Shown one piece after another: positions 1-8,059 of a stretch of DNA of 64,000 nt. Position 1 is the first letter of the stretch. Every line of letters starts with the position of its first letter. The notes under the pieces were generated by a model that saw only the letters and a list, made by a program, of their open reading frames with translations, was not told the origin of the DNA and did not search any database. This DNA comes from Paenibacillaceae bacterium (GTDB lineage Bacteria > Bacillota > Bacilli > Paenibacillales > Paenibacillaceae). The position numbers and the translations under genes are program-made. The stretch spans positions 186,001 to 250,000 of the forward strand of contig CAAFUF010000029.1 of the NCBI GenBank assembly GCA_900766135.1. The letters are read 5' to 3'.

Positions 1-1
1 C

Positions 2-307
2 GTTAACCTTCTGGCCGGTTCCCGCGTCGTCAAAGGGATGATCGCCGCCGTGTCGCCCGTAATCGCCGTCATGCTGGGGGTCATGGCTTATGAATTCGCG
101 AAAAAGGGGATCAAGGGCCTGGGCGTCACCGCCGGCATCCTGTTCATGCTGCTGGCCCTGCTGCTGCTGGAGATATTGCGAGTTCATCCGGCACTGGTGA
201 TCGTGTTGTTCCTCGCCTATGGAGCCGTACATTACCGGGCGGCGGCGCGTCTGCGCAGCAAACGCAAGGATAAACGGAAGCAGGAGCAGGGAGGAGGACA
301 CCCGTGA
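2..307 (+). CDS. Chromate transporter half-gene, 5'-truncated by window edge
   Basis: The reading frame is open from base 2, so the true start lies outside the window; about 101 C-terminal residues are visible. It has long hydrophobic segments and a conserved-looking VVKGM stretch that recurs as IVKGM in the next gene, a pattern typical of ChrA-family chromate (CHR) transporters. The C-terminus is a basic tail rich in Lys, Arg and Gln. It overlaps or abuts the next gene at the TGATG junction, so the two are translationally coupled and probably work as a heterodimeric pair of short CHR proteins. The substrate is inferred from family membership only; chromate or another oxyanion is possible. 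Confidence 0.75.
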   Translation, partial: VNLLAGSRVVKGMIAAVSPVIAVMLGVMAYEFAKKGIKGLGVTAGILFMLLALLLLEILRVHPALVIVLFLAYGAVHYRAAARLRSKRKDKRKQEQGGGHP

Positions 308-846
308 TGGATTGGTTGGAATTGCTGTTCGGCTTCCTGATTGCCAATCTGCTCGGCTACGGCGGAGGCCCCTCCTCCATCCCTTTAATGTATGAGGAAA
401 TCGTTCCCCATTATCATTGGCTGTCGGATGCGGAATTCTCCAACATGCTCGCGCTGGGTAACGCTTTGCCGGGACCCATCGCCACCAAAATCGCCGCTTA
501 CGTCGGCTATGAGGTTGGCGGCTGGGTCGGACTTGGGCTGGCGCTGCTGGCCACCGTGCTGCCCTCGGCGGCAGGTCTTATTCTGCTGCTCCGTCTGTTA
601 GCCAAATACCGGCAGTCGAACATCGTCAAAGGCATGACGTTGCTGGTGCAGCCGGTGATCGCGATCATGATGGTCACGTTAACCTGGAAGATGGCCATAG
701 AGCCTTTCACCGCCATCGGCATCTGGCAAACGCTGGCGATCGCGGTCATCGCGTTTTGGGCGATGGAGCGTCGCAAAATCCACCCCGCCCTCGTCATTGT
801 CGCGGCATTCATCTACGGCGGAGTGGTGCTCCAGCATTATGTCTAA
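307..846 (+). CDS. Chromate transporter (short CHR, second subunit)
   Basis: This 179-residue membrane protein has several hydrophobic segments and N-terminal motifs typical of ChrA domains: FLIANLLGYGGGPSSIP near residue 10 and a LALGNALPGPIATK stretch near residue 50. Half-size CHR proteins of about 180 residues are usually encoded as adjacent pairs, as here. The ATG at 307 shares its A with the upstream stop and sits 10 bases after a GGAGG-type ribosome site; a GTG at 304 is an alternative start. The family acts in the cytoplasmic membrane, exporting chromate in characterised members. I see no regulator beside it. Confidence 0.8.
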   Translation: MDWLELLFGFLIANLLGYGGGPSSIPLMYEEIVPHYHWLSDAEFSNMLALGNALPGPIATKIAAYVGYEVGGWVGLGLALLATVLPSAAGLILLLRLLAKYRQSNIVKGMTLLVQPVIAIMMVTLTWKMAIEPFTAIGIWQTLAIAVIAFWAMERRKIHPALVIVAAFIYGGVVLQHYV

Positions 847-918
847 ACCCGATCATGATAGAAGGCCGCAGGGAGTCATCCCTTGCGGCCTTACGTTTTG
901 GATCTCAAGTTATTGGGA

Positions 919-2349
919 TTAGGCCTCCGCTTTTGCCGCCGGACGCCAGGTCGCGGCGAATTCCGGCATGTCGTACTTGAAATAAGCGTCCAGAATCTCC
1001 TGCTTGTCATCGGCGAACAGCTGGTCCGCGATACCGGCTACCAGCTTGGGGATGGCGTTGCGGGTTCCCGATATCGCCGATGCGGATAAACCGCACGACG
1101 CTAGCGCCGAGTAATTAAATACGAACAGCCCATGCAGGTTCTCCTTCCCTTCCTCGTTCCGAGGAAGCATCGCGAACCCCGGGCTCAGATACGGATGTTG
1201 GTCAAGCAAGGAGTTTTTCTCTCCGACCGGCGGAACGTACGCTTCGCCCCAACGCTTGATATGGCGTTCCACCAGCCTCAGCTCTGGCCGTAGTGCCGGA
1301 TCGCTGATGAGGCCGGTGCTGACGATGAGGAAGTCGAAGATATCGCGGCCATGGGGCGTCGTCACGGTTATCCCTCTTTCGGACGCCTCGACGTCCAGCC
1401 AAGGGGAACCGAGGTGCAGAACGAACCCCGGCCAAGCGGCAGCACGCTCGAACATATCGGACGTCGGCGGCTGGTTTGTCTGGAAGAAATGGGAGATGAC
1501 GCGGTATTTCTCCGCATCGGTAAGCGTGTGGAACCGCTCGATCATCCCCGAGCCCTCCATTTGGCGGATCGGGTTCACGCTGGGCAGCTTGTCGCGCCGG
1601 ACGAATACATGCGCTTCCGCCGCACCTTCGGATAACGCATGGTTAGCGTTGTCAAAGGCGGACGCGCCTCCGCCGAGGATGGCCAGCCTCTTCCCCTTCA
1701 AAGCGGCGAAATCCATCGCTTCTGAGGTATGGGCATATAAGCTTCGCGGCAGACGTTTCTCAATCATCGGCGGAACATGCCATCGGCCGCCGCCCTGTAT
1801 CCCGGTTGCCAGCACTACCTTGCGGGCTAGCAGGTTTGGTGCCGGGGTGCCGGGGCCGTCCAGATGCAGCCGGTACAGGCCGACCTCCACCGGTTCGATC
1901 AACGTCAGCTTCGTTTCGTTCACGACCGGCAGCTCCAGTATCTTGCGGTACCAGCGCAAATAGTCCATCCAAGCGCCGCGCGGAATTTTATCCAGCGCCT
2001 CCCAACCGGCCTCGCCGTTCAACGCTTCCCACCAGGCGCGGAAGGTCAAGGAAGGAATGCCTAAATCGATGGAGGTCAGCCATTTCGGAGTCCGCAGCGT
2101 GACCATCCGGGCGTACGTGTCCCACGGTCCTTCCCGTCCCTCCGGATTTTCGTCGATCACGAGAAGGTTGGAGATCCGCTCGCGCATCAATCCGAAGGCG
2201 GCGCCCAGTCCGCTTTGCCCGCCCCCCACGATCACAACGTCATAGACATGCCCCTCCACGGACGTTCGCGGCGGCACCCAACCCGCTGCCCCATAATTCA
2301 GGCAAGCAAGATCCCGTTTCACCCGTTCGTTTAGCGCATCCAGACCCAT
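919..2349 (-). CDS. FAD/NAD(P)-binding oxidoreductase of unknown substrate
   Basis: The protein has 476 residues from the chosen ATG at 2349, which follows a purine-rich GGGGAGG site; the frame stays open up to 2496 but without a better site. A first dinucleotide-binding loop, VVIVGGGQSGLGAA, lies near residue 40 and a second, LAILGGGASAFDNA, in the middle. This two-nucleotide layout is that of flavin-dependent monooxygenases and related NAD(P)-binding proteins. It is a single gene downstream of the sigF terminator and convergent with the chromate transporter pair. Nothing nearby points to a substrate. Monooxygenase activity is an inference from fold; a reductase is also possible. Confidence 0.7.
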   Translation of the reverse strand: MGLDALNERVKRDLACLNYGAAGWVPPRTSVEGHVYDVVIVGGGQSGLGAAFGLMRERISNLLVIDENPEGREGPWDTYARMVTLRTPKWLTSIDLGIPSLTFRAWWEALNGEAGWEALDKIPRGAWMDYLRWYRKILELPVVNETKLTLIEPVEVGLYRLHLDGPGTPAPNLLARKVVLATGIQGGGRWHVPPMIEKRLPRSLYAHTSEAMDFAALKGKRLAILGGGASAFDNANHALSEGAAEAHVFVRRDKLPSVNPIRQMEGSGMIERFHTLTDAEKYRVISHFFQTNQPPTSDMFERAAAWPGFVLHLGSPWLDVEASERGITVTTPHGRDIFDFLIVSTGLISDPALRPELRLVERHIKRWGEAYVPPVGEKNSLLDQHPYLSPGFAMLPRNEEGKENLHGLFVFNYSALASCGLSASAISGTRNAIPKLVAGIADQLFADDKQEILDAYFKYDMPEFAATWRPAAKAEA

Positions 2350-2510
2350 GGCTCTCCCGCCTCCCCTTCCCGCAGCCTTCATTTTAGTAGCTATTATAGC
2401 TGGCGATGCGGGTCGGACGGAACGGGCCGAGCAAGTTGTTGGGTACGATGCCGAAAAACGATGCCGAAAATTGTGCGCGATACATGAAGATGGCAACGGC
2501 CCGTCTACGC

Positions 2511-2566
2511 AAAAACCCCCTTCGGGTTCAGCGTGGCATATGGAGGCCGCCGCTGCCCGAAGGGGG
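2511..2566 (-). terminator. Terminator after sigF
   Basis: A strong stem pairs 2516-2526 with 2556-2566 (CCCCCTTCGGG against its complement) and extends inward with CAGCG/CGCTG. On the minus strand it is followed by a run of T, so it closes the dacF-spoIIA-sigF unit. Confidence 0.85.
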
Positions 2567-2579
2567 CATGCATGTCAGG

Positions 2580-3335
2580 TCATTGCGCGATTTGGTCGCG
2601 AATGCTCTGCAATATTTTCTTCTCCAGCCTGGACACCTGAACCTGGGATATTCCGAGCCGGGTTGCCACTTCCGACTGGGTCTGGTCGCGGTAGTACCTG
2701 AGATAGACGATCAGACGCTCCCGGTCGGTTAAGCCGTCGATCGCCTCGTGCAGCGCCAGCTTGTCGAACCAACGCTCCTGGGATTCATCGGCGATTTGAT
2801 CCATCAGCGTGATCGGGTCGCCGTCATTTTCAAACACGGTTTCGTGAATGGACGCCGGCGGCTTGTTGGCTTCCTGGGCAAACACGACGTCCTCGGGCGT
2901 AACTCCCAGCTCCTCGGCGACTTCCTTGACCGTCGGAAGCCGACCCAGCAGCTTGGACAATTCATCCTTCTTCTTGCGAACCTTGTTCGCCATTTCTTTC
3001 AACGAACGGCTGACCTTCAGCGTCCCGTCGTCGCGCAGGAAACGCTGGATTTCCCCGATGATCATCGGCACCGCATACGTAGAAAACTTCACATCATAGC
3101 TGAGATCAAACTTGTCCACTGACTTGAGCAGGCCGATACAGCCGATTTGAAACAAATCCTCGGGTTCGTATCCCCGATTCATAAACCGCTGCACGACGGA
3201 CCAGACAAGCCGAATGTTGCAGTTCACCAGCCGGTCTCTGGCAGCGTTGTCCCCGGATTGACTCAGGGCGATCAACCGTTTCACTTCCGTGTCGTCCAAA
3301 AACTCTCTCGAGATTTGCTTCACTTCGGCATCCAT
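2580..3335 (-). CDS. sigF: RNA polymerase sigma factor SigF (SpoIIAC)
   Basis: SigF is the first forespore-specific sigma factor. The 251-residue protein has sigma70 region 2 (RLVWSVVQRF, DLFQIGCIGLLKSVDKFD and the FSTYAVPMIIGEIQRF stretch), region 3, and region 4 with the C-terminal helix-turn-helix QSEVATRLGISQVQVSRLEKK. Length and motifs match SigF rather than SigG or SigB by gene context: it is the last gene after spoIIAA and spoIIAB. In characterised relatives it is held inactive by SpoIIAB until SpoIIE dephosphorylates SpoIIAA. The spoVA genes that often follow sigF in bacilli are not here; a terminator ends the unit. Confidence 0.96.
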   Translation of the reverse strand: MDAEVKQISREFLDDTEVKRLIALSQSGDNAARDRLVNCNIRLVWSVVQRFMNRGYEPEDLFQIGCIGLLKSVDKFDLSYDVKFSTYAVPMIIGEIQRFLRDDGTLKVSRSLKEMANKVRKKKDELSKLLGRLPTVKEVAEELGVTPEDVVFAQEANKPPASIHETVFENDGDPITLMDQIADESQERWFDKLALHEAIDGLTDRERLIVYLRYYRDQTQSEVATRLGISQVQVSRLEKKILQSIRDQIAQ

Positions 3336-3346
3336 AGATCCAACCC

Positions 3347-3808
3347 CTAATTGTATAAAGCTTTCTTGGATACAATCCTTTTCTTCATCCGAATGCGCGT
3401 GCCTCCGCCGATCTCGCTGGTCACATCGAATTCGTCCATGAAATTTTCCATGATCGTAAAGCCCATCCCCGAGCGCTCCAACTCCGGCTTCGACGTATAC
3501 AGCGGCTGCTTCGCCAACTCCACGTCCTCGATGCCGCGGCCCTGATCCTCGATGATTAAGGTCACCGTGTCCCCTTCAATCTCAGCGGAGATCGATACGA
3601 CCCCGTCCGGATTCCCGTCGTATCCGTGGATGATGGAATTCGTGACCGCCTCGGACACCACCGTCTTCAAATCGGTGATCTCATCCATCGTCGGGTCCAA
3701 TTGGGAGACGAAGGCGGCGACGGTCACCCGGGCAAACGATTCGTTTTCGGATTTCGCGGCAAACTTCAGCGACATGAAATTTCCGGCTTGATTCGCGTTG
3801 GTATTCAC
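3347..3808 (-). CDS. spoIIAB: Anti-sigma F factor SpoIIAB
   Basis: SpoIIAB is a serine kinase and anti-sigma factor that binds SigF and phosphorylates SpoIIAA. The 153-residue sequence shows the GHKL ATPase fold: the N box around TDLKTVVSEAVTNSIIHGY, the G1 box DQGRGIEDVE and the G2 region SGMGFTIMENFMDE. The start is GTG at 3808, overlapping the spoIIAA stop by four bases (GTGA), which indicates translational coupling and a balanced protein ratio. It is followed after 11 bases by sigF. Length and gene order agree with the family. Confidence 0.96.
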   Translation of the reverse strand: MNTNANQAGNFMSLKFAAKSENESFARVTVAAFVSQLDPTMDEITDLKTVVSEAVTNSIIHGYDGNPDGVVSISAEIEGDTVTLIIEDQGRGIEDVELAKQPLYTSKPELERSGMGFTIMENFMDEFDVTSEIGGGTRIRMKKRIVSKKALYN

Positions 3809-4158
3809 AGAGCCACCTCCAGATCCGTCAGCGCCATATCCTCGTTTTCGAAGATGGACATGATCTTAAACAATCCCGACATTTCCAGCAGCCGGTAAAC
3901 CGGCGGGTTGACGTCGCACACGACCATCTTCCCGCCCTTTTGCTTGATCAGCTTATATCTTCCGAGGATGACGCCGATGCCGGAGCTATCCATAAACTGC
4001 AGCGACTTCAGGCTTAACACGAGGTTGCGGCAGTTCCCGCGGGCGATTTCTTCATCCATCCGCATGCGGACGTCGTCCGCGGTATGATGGTCCAATTCCC
4101 CGCTCAAACGTACGATTAACGTCTCGCGGTGTTTTTCCATTTCCACTTGCAAATTCAC
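3805..4158 (-). CDS. spoIIAA: Anti-sigma F factor antagonist SpoIIAA
   Basis: This 117-residue STAS-domain protein carries the motif LQFMDSSGIGVILGRYK; the serine at residue 58 corresponds to the site phosphorylated by SpoIIAB in B. subtilis. In its unphosphorylated form it frees SigF from SpoIIAB. The start is a GTG at 4158 preceded by a GGAGGAG site. The gene has its own sigma-H-type promoter (4192-4221), which fits the known Spo0A/SigH control of the spoIIA operon. Confidence 0.95.
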   Translation of the reverse strand: MNLQVEMEKHRETLIVRLSGELDHHTADDVRMRMDEEIARGNCRNLVLSLKSLQFMDSSGIGVILGRYKLIKQKGGKMVVCDVNPPVYRLLEMSGLFKIMSIFENEDMALTDLEVAL

Positions 4159-4191
4159 GTCTGTTCACTCTCCTCCCTGACATGAACACAA

Positions 4192-4221
4192 CAATTCTAC
4201 GATTCCGGTCCGGATTCCTGC
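4192..4221 (-). promoter_or_regulatory. Sigma-H-type promoter of spoIIAA-AB-sigF
   Basis: On the minus strand the -35 element GCAGGAATC (4213-4221) and the -10 element GTAGAATTG (4192-4200) are 12 bases apart. Both agree with the sigma-H consensus RnAGGAwww / RnnGAATww at its usual spacing. It lies in the short gap between dacF and spoIIAA, so spoIIA can be transcribed separately from dacF. No experimental start site is available. Confidence 0.75.
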
Positions 4222-4247
4222 CGACTGACAAAACTAGAAGAAAAGCC

Positions 4248-5438
4248 CTATGAATCTACAAAAAACAAGTGTGCGGCCGTCCGTTTAAATAACGTCCACC
4301 ATCCGGCTTTAGCGATATCGCTTGGCGCGGTCAGCTCGAATTCGGTCAGCACGCGGCCGTCCTGGTAAACCACCAGCTTGCCGACGGATTGGCCCGCTTT
4401 GATCGGAGCCGCGAGTTTCTCCGGCGCGATCAGCTTGTGCGTGATGTTTTCTTGCTTCACGCCTTTTTTGACCAGCACATTCAGCGGTTTCGAGGCCGCC
4501 AGCTCCAGTTGGGCGCTCATCCCCTTCTGAACCTTCACCTTACCGATCGTTTCCCCCGCTTGATAAATCGGCAGCAGCGCGTATTGCGAGAAGGCATAAT
4601 CGAACATGGCGGAGACTTCGCTGTTCCGCGTCTTCGTGTTCGGCTCGCCAAGCACCACGGCGATCAGGCGCAGCCCGTCGCGTTTCGCGGTAGCCGCCAA
4701 GCAGAACTTCGCTTCCGATGTATACCCCGTTTTCAGGCCGTCCGCCCCGCTGTAGAAACGGACCAGCTTGTTCGTGTTGACGAGCCAGAACGGCTTCTCC
4801 GTTCCTTGCCGCAAGTAATCCTGGTAGGCGCCGGTATATTTCGTAATCCCTTCATGCTTGAGTAATTCCCGGCTCATGACGGCAATATCGTGGGCAGAGC
4901 TGTAGTGGTCGGCTACCGGCAATCCGTTACAATTGGCGAAATGCGTGTCCTTCATCCCGAGCTGCCGGGCCCGCTCGTTCATCATTTTCACGAACGCTTT
5001 TTCGGAGCCGGCGATCTTCTCCGCAAGCGCGACCGACGCATCGTTCCCGGAGGCCATGGCGACGCCTTTCAGCATCTCGTCGACCGTCATCGATTCTCCC
5101 GGCTCCAGAAAGATTTGCGACCCGCCCATGGATGCCGCATATTCGCTGGCGGTCACCTTATCGGTCAGCTTCAGCGTGCCGTTATCGATGGCCTCCATCG
5201 TCAGCAGCATTGTCATGATCTTGGTAATGCTGGCCGGAGGCAGCTTCTCGTGACTTTTGCTCTCGTAAATGACCGTACCCGTATCGGCATCGATCAATAC
5301 GGCGGACAGCGCATTTTCCGCCAACGCGATTTCATCATCCCCGACATGCGGTCCGCCATGTTCCGCGCTGGTGTAAGTCGGCCATACCGAAACGGCCAAA
5401 ACGAAAGCGGCAAACCACATCAACACCCGTCTTTTCAA
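4248..5438 (-). CDS. dacF: D-alanyl-D-alanine carboxypeptidase, DacF type
   Basis: This is a 396-residue low-molecular-weight penicillin-binding protein that trims the terminal D-Ala of peptidoglycan side chains. It has an N-terminal signal sequence, the active-site SITK box (residues 70-73), an SGN motif near residue 130 and KTG in LKTGYTSEAKF near 236, followed by the C-terminal beta domain of the PBP5 group. The start is TTG at 5438 after an AAAGGAGGATG site. Its place immediately before spoIIAA matches dacF of B. subtilis, a forespore gene acting on spore cortex peptidoglycan. Confidence 0.93.
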   Translation of the reverse strand: MKRRVLMWFAAFVLAVSVWPTYTSAEHGGPHVGDDEIALAENALSAVLIDADTGTVIYESKSHEKLPPASITKIMTMLLTMEAIDNGTLKLTDKVTASEYAASMGGSQIFLEPGESMTVDEMLKGVAMASGNDASVALAEKIAGSEKAFVKMMNERARQLGMKDTHFANCNGLPVADHYSSAHDIAVMSRELLKHEGITKYTGAYQDYLRQGTEKPFWLVNTNKLVRFYSGADGLKTGYTSEAKFCLAATAKRDGLRLIAVVLGEPNTKTRNSEVSAMFDYAFSQYALLPIYQAGETIGKVKVQKGMSAQLELAASKPLNVLVKKGVKQENITHKLIAPEKLAAPIKAGQSVGKLVVYQDGRVLTEFELTAPSDIAKAGWWTLFKRTAAHLFFVDS

Positions 5439-5479
5439 GATTCATCCTCCTTTAGACATAAGTCTGGATTCTGCTAACC

Positions 5480-5510
5480 TAGTATCGGCATGAAAGTGGG
5501 ATAATATTCC
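5480..5510 (-). promoter_or_regulatory. Forespore (sigma-G/F-type) promoter of dacF
   Basis: The minus strand has GGAATA (5505-5510) and GATACTA (5480-5486) separated by 18 bases, close to the sigma-G pattern TGnATA / CATACTA; sigma-F recognises similar sites. It lies about 40 bases upstream of the dacF TTG start, as expected for a forespore carboxypeptidase gene. Confidence 0.55.
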
Positions 5511-5513
5511 TGC

Positions 5514-5543
5514 GAAAAAAAGAAAAAACGCCTTTCGGCGTTT
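5514..5543 (-). terminator. Terminator of the deoB-punA-pdp unit
   Basis: The stem pairs AAACGCC (5526-5532) with GGCGTTT (5537-5543) around a TTTC loop. On the minus strand it is followed by a long T-rich run. It lies about 280 bases past the pdp stop, beyond the hairpin repeat cluster, and just upstream of the dacF promoter. Confidence 0.75.
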
Positions 5544-5574
5544 GGTTTCGCGGCGTGGTTGCCACAGCATTTTG

Positions 5575-5757
5575 AATAAGGGAAGTTTAGGGCCTTATCT
5601 TGTCGTTCTTATGAGATCGTTCCATAATAGAGGAATTGAATTCCCTTATTCTTCGGATGGGAGCTTAAAAATGCTCGTTTCACCCTCTACGGCTCCAAAT
5701 AGGATCAATTAATCCTCTATTTAGCGACGATCTCCCTCAATCAGCGAAAATAAGGCC
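5575..5757. repeat. Cluster of AATAAGG/CCTTATT hairpins in the dacF-pdp gap
   Basis: The 5438-5820 gap has no gene. It contains at least three short inverted repeats with a shared core: 5576-5581 with 5593-5598 (ATAAGG/CCTTAT), 5626-5637 with 5639-5650 (AATAGAGGAATT against its near-complement), and 5698-5705 with 5712-5722. A fourth half-copy, AATAAGGCC, is near 5750. The same design recurs at 35101-35301. I do not recognise the family; it could be a dispersed intergenic palindrome or a source of RNA processing sites. Confidence 0.6.
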
Positions 5758-5819
5758 CTGCATGACCGCTACTTCATGCGACGCCGCATCCCGTTTGCGG
5801 CCGGGTTCCCCGTACTAGC

Positions 5820-7151
5820 TCAGAACCGCTTGACGCCGTCCGGTGTCACCAGCGCGAAAACCAGCGGTCGTCTCGGCACTTTCGTTCCGGAAATGCCGTA
5901 AGCATTTAAAATGCGCCGTTCCGCTTCTGCTCGACCCGCTTCATGGCTGCGGTTCAAATGCAGCACGGCCAGCGTTTCGCCGACCTCGACCGGATCGCCG
6001 ATCTTCTTGCGCAGCTCCACTCCGGCCGCCAGGTCGATGACGGATTCCTTCGTTTCCCGGCCCGCGCCCAGCATCATTGCGGCGATGCCGATCTCTTCAG
6101 CCTGAATCGATTCAACGAATCCGCCCGTGCTCGCCTTGACGTCCACCTTCAGCTCCGCGGTCGGCAGCAGCTCCGGATGGTCGATCTGCTCCGTGTTGCC
6201 CCCCTGTGCTGCCACCATCTGCTTCAGCTTCTCCAGCGCTTCGCCGCTGTCCAGCTGCGCTGTCAGCATAGCATGGGCCTCTTCTTCGTTTGCCGCCTTG
6301 CCGCCGAGAATCAGCATATGCGACGCCAGGATCAGGCAGACCTCCTCGAGATCGGCCGGGCCTTCGCCTCGCAGCGTTGCGACGGCCTCCTTGATCTCCA
6401 GCGCGTTGCCGATCGCATGGCCCAGCGGCTGGTCCATGTCGCTGATCACGGCGACCGTGCGGCGGCCGACTTGGGTGCCGATATCGACCATGGCCTTGGC
6501 CAGGCGAATCGAGTCCTCCAGCGTCTTCATGAACGCGCCGCTCCCGGTCTTCACATCCAGCACGATGGCGTCTGCGCCGGCGGCGATTTTCTTGCTCATG
6601 ACGCTGCTGGCGATCAGCGGGATGGAATCCACCGTGGCGGTCACGTCCCGCAACGAATACAGCTTCTTGTCGGCTGGCGTCATATTGCCGCTTTGACCGA
6701 CGACCGCCAGGCCGATTTCGTTTACCTGGCGAAAAAACTGCTCTTTCCCAAGCTCAACGGAGAATCCGGAGATCGCTTCCAGCTTGTCGATCGTCCCGCC
6801 GGTATGCCCCAGGCCCCGGCCCGACATCTTCGCCACCGGTACGCCGGCAGCCGCTACGAGCGGACCAAGTACGACCGTCGTTTTATCGCCGACTCCGCCG
6901 GTGGAATGCTTGTCGACCTTGATGCCATGGATGGAGCCGAGGTCGATCGTATCCCCGGAACCGGCCATCGCCATCGTCAGGTCGGCCGTCTCCCGAGCGC
7001 TCATCCCTTGATAATATACGGCCATCGCCCATGCCGACATTTGATAGTCAGGGATCTGCCCCTCGCTGTACCCTTTCACCAAGAAGGCAATCTCCTCGCC
7101 GGTCAGCTCCTGGCCATCCCTTTTTTTACGGATCAGATCTACCGCTCTCAT
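5820..7151 (-). CDS. pdp: Pyrimidine-nucleoside phosphorylase
   Basis: The enzyme cleaves thymidine, deoxyuridine or uridine with phosphate to base and (deoxy)ribose-1-phosphate. The 443-residue length is typical. Family hallmarks include MSGRGLGHTGGTIDKLE near residue 110, the phosphate-binding KHSTGGVGDKT stretch near 82, and the C-terminal glycine-rich alpha/beta domain that ends the family. It is the last of three nucleoside salvage genes (deoB, punA, pdp) in one direction, 20 bases after punA, starting at ATG after a GGAGGTAGGG site. Pyrimidine or purine nucleoside breakdown feeds the DeoB mutase, so the three products act in one pathway in the cytoplasm. Confidence 0.95.
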   Translation of the reverse strand: MRAVDLIRKKRDGQELTGEEIAFLVKGYSEGQIPDYQMSAWAMAVYYQGMSARETADLTMAMAGSGDTIDLGSIHGIKVDKHSTGGVGDKTTVVLGPLVAAAGVPVAKMSGRGLGHTGGTIDKLEAISGFSVELGKEQFFRQVNEIGLAVVGQSGNMTPADKKLYSLRDVTATVDSIPLIASSVMSKKIAAGADAIVLDVKTGSGAFMKTLEDSIRLAKAMVDIGTQVGRRTVAVISDMDQPLGHAIGNALEIKEAVATLRGEGPADLEEVCLILASHMLILGGKAANEEEAHAMLTAQLDSGEALEKLKQMVAAQGGNTEQIDHPELLPTAELKVDVKASTGGFVESIQAEEIGIAAMMLGAGRETKESVIDLAAGVELRKKIGDPVEVGETLAVLHLNRSHEAGRAEAERRILNAYGISGTKVPRRPLVFALVTPDGVKRF

Positions 7152-7170
7152 CGCTCCCTACCTCCGTTCC

Positions 7171-8007
7171 TTAGGCTTCGCCGATTTGCGGAATAATGGA
7201 CAACACAAGGCTCAGGAACTTCTCTCGCACGCGCTCGGTCGTTTCCATGACCTCTTGATGGGACAACGGCCGGTCCAAAATGCCCGAAGCCATGTTGCTG
7301 ATGCAGGAGATGCCCAGCACTTCGATCCCTGCGTGCCGGGCCACGATCGTTTCGGAGACGGTAGACATGCCGACCGCATCGGCGCCAAGCGTGCGCAGCA
7401 TGCGGATTTCCGCTGGTGTCTCGTAAGTGGGGCCAAGCAAGCCGGCATATACGCCCTCTTGCAGAGGTACCCCTTTGTCAGCGGCAATCTTCCGGGCGAT
7501 GTCGCGCAGTCGGCGGCTATACGCCTGGGACATGTCCGGGAATCGGGCTCCGAGCTCCTCGTCATTAGGTCCAACCAAAGGATTTCTGCCCGTCAGGTTC
7601 AGATGGTCGGAAATCAGCATCAAATCTCCGGGTGCATAAGACGTGTTCACCCCGCCGGCAGCGTTCGTGACCAGCAACGTCGTCACGCCCAGCTCTTTCA
7701 TGACCCGCACCGGAAACGCGGTCATCTCCGGCCCGTACCCTTCGTACATGTGGAAACGGCCCTTCATCAGCACGACCGGGGTGCCTTGTACCGTCCCGAT
7801 CAACAGCTCGCCGGCATGGCCTTCCACCGTCGATTGCGGAAAGAACGGGATGTCGCGGTATTCGATGCTGACCGGCTGCTCGATGTGGTCGGCCAGAACG
7901 CCCAATCCGGAGCCCAGAATTAATCCTACCTTCGGCGCAAGCGCCGACCGGGAACGGATATATTCCGCCGCCTCCCGGATCATACCAATGGTCAATGTTG
8001 TCGTCAT
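7171..8007 (-). CDS. punA: Purine-nucleoside phosphorylase
   Basis: The enzyme phosphorolyses guanosine- and inosine-type nucleosides. From the ATG at 8007 (after CTTGGAGGATTTC) it has 278 residues, close to the trimeric PNP family; the frame remains open to 8145 but that extension overlaps deoB. The motifs GLILGSGLGVLAD near residue 30, the VEGHAGELLIG region, and LLVTNAAGGVNT near 115 are those of the PNP/MTAP family. It lies between deoB and pdp in a salvage operon. The neighbouring xerD-deoB-punA order is that seen in bacilli. Confidence 0.94.
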   Translation of the reverse strand: MTTTLTIGMIREAAEYIRSRSALAPKVGLILGSGLGVLADHIEQPVSIEYRDIPFFPQSTVEGHAGELLIGTVQGTPVVLMKGRFHMYEGYGPEMTAFPVRVMKELGVTTLLVTNAAGGVNTSYAPGDLMLISDHLNLTGRNPLVGPNDEELGARFPDMSQAYSRRLRDIARKIAADKGVPLQEGVYAGLLGPTYETPAEIRMLRTLGADAVGMSTVSETIVARHAGIEVLGISCISNMASGILDRPLSHQEVMETTERVREKFLSLVLSIIPQIGEA

Positions 8008-8059
8008 ATCAGAAATCCTCCAAGTCCAAAATAAAAGCTCGCTTTTTGAACTACCTCTC

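Noticed and set aside
5943..7196. Open frame of 417 codons on the plus strand
   Set aside because: It lies opposite pdp, which has clear family motifs; the frame arises from the GC-rich codon pattern and its protein is His/Arg/Gln-rich and unlike a real fold.
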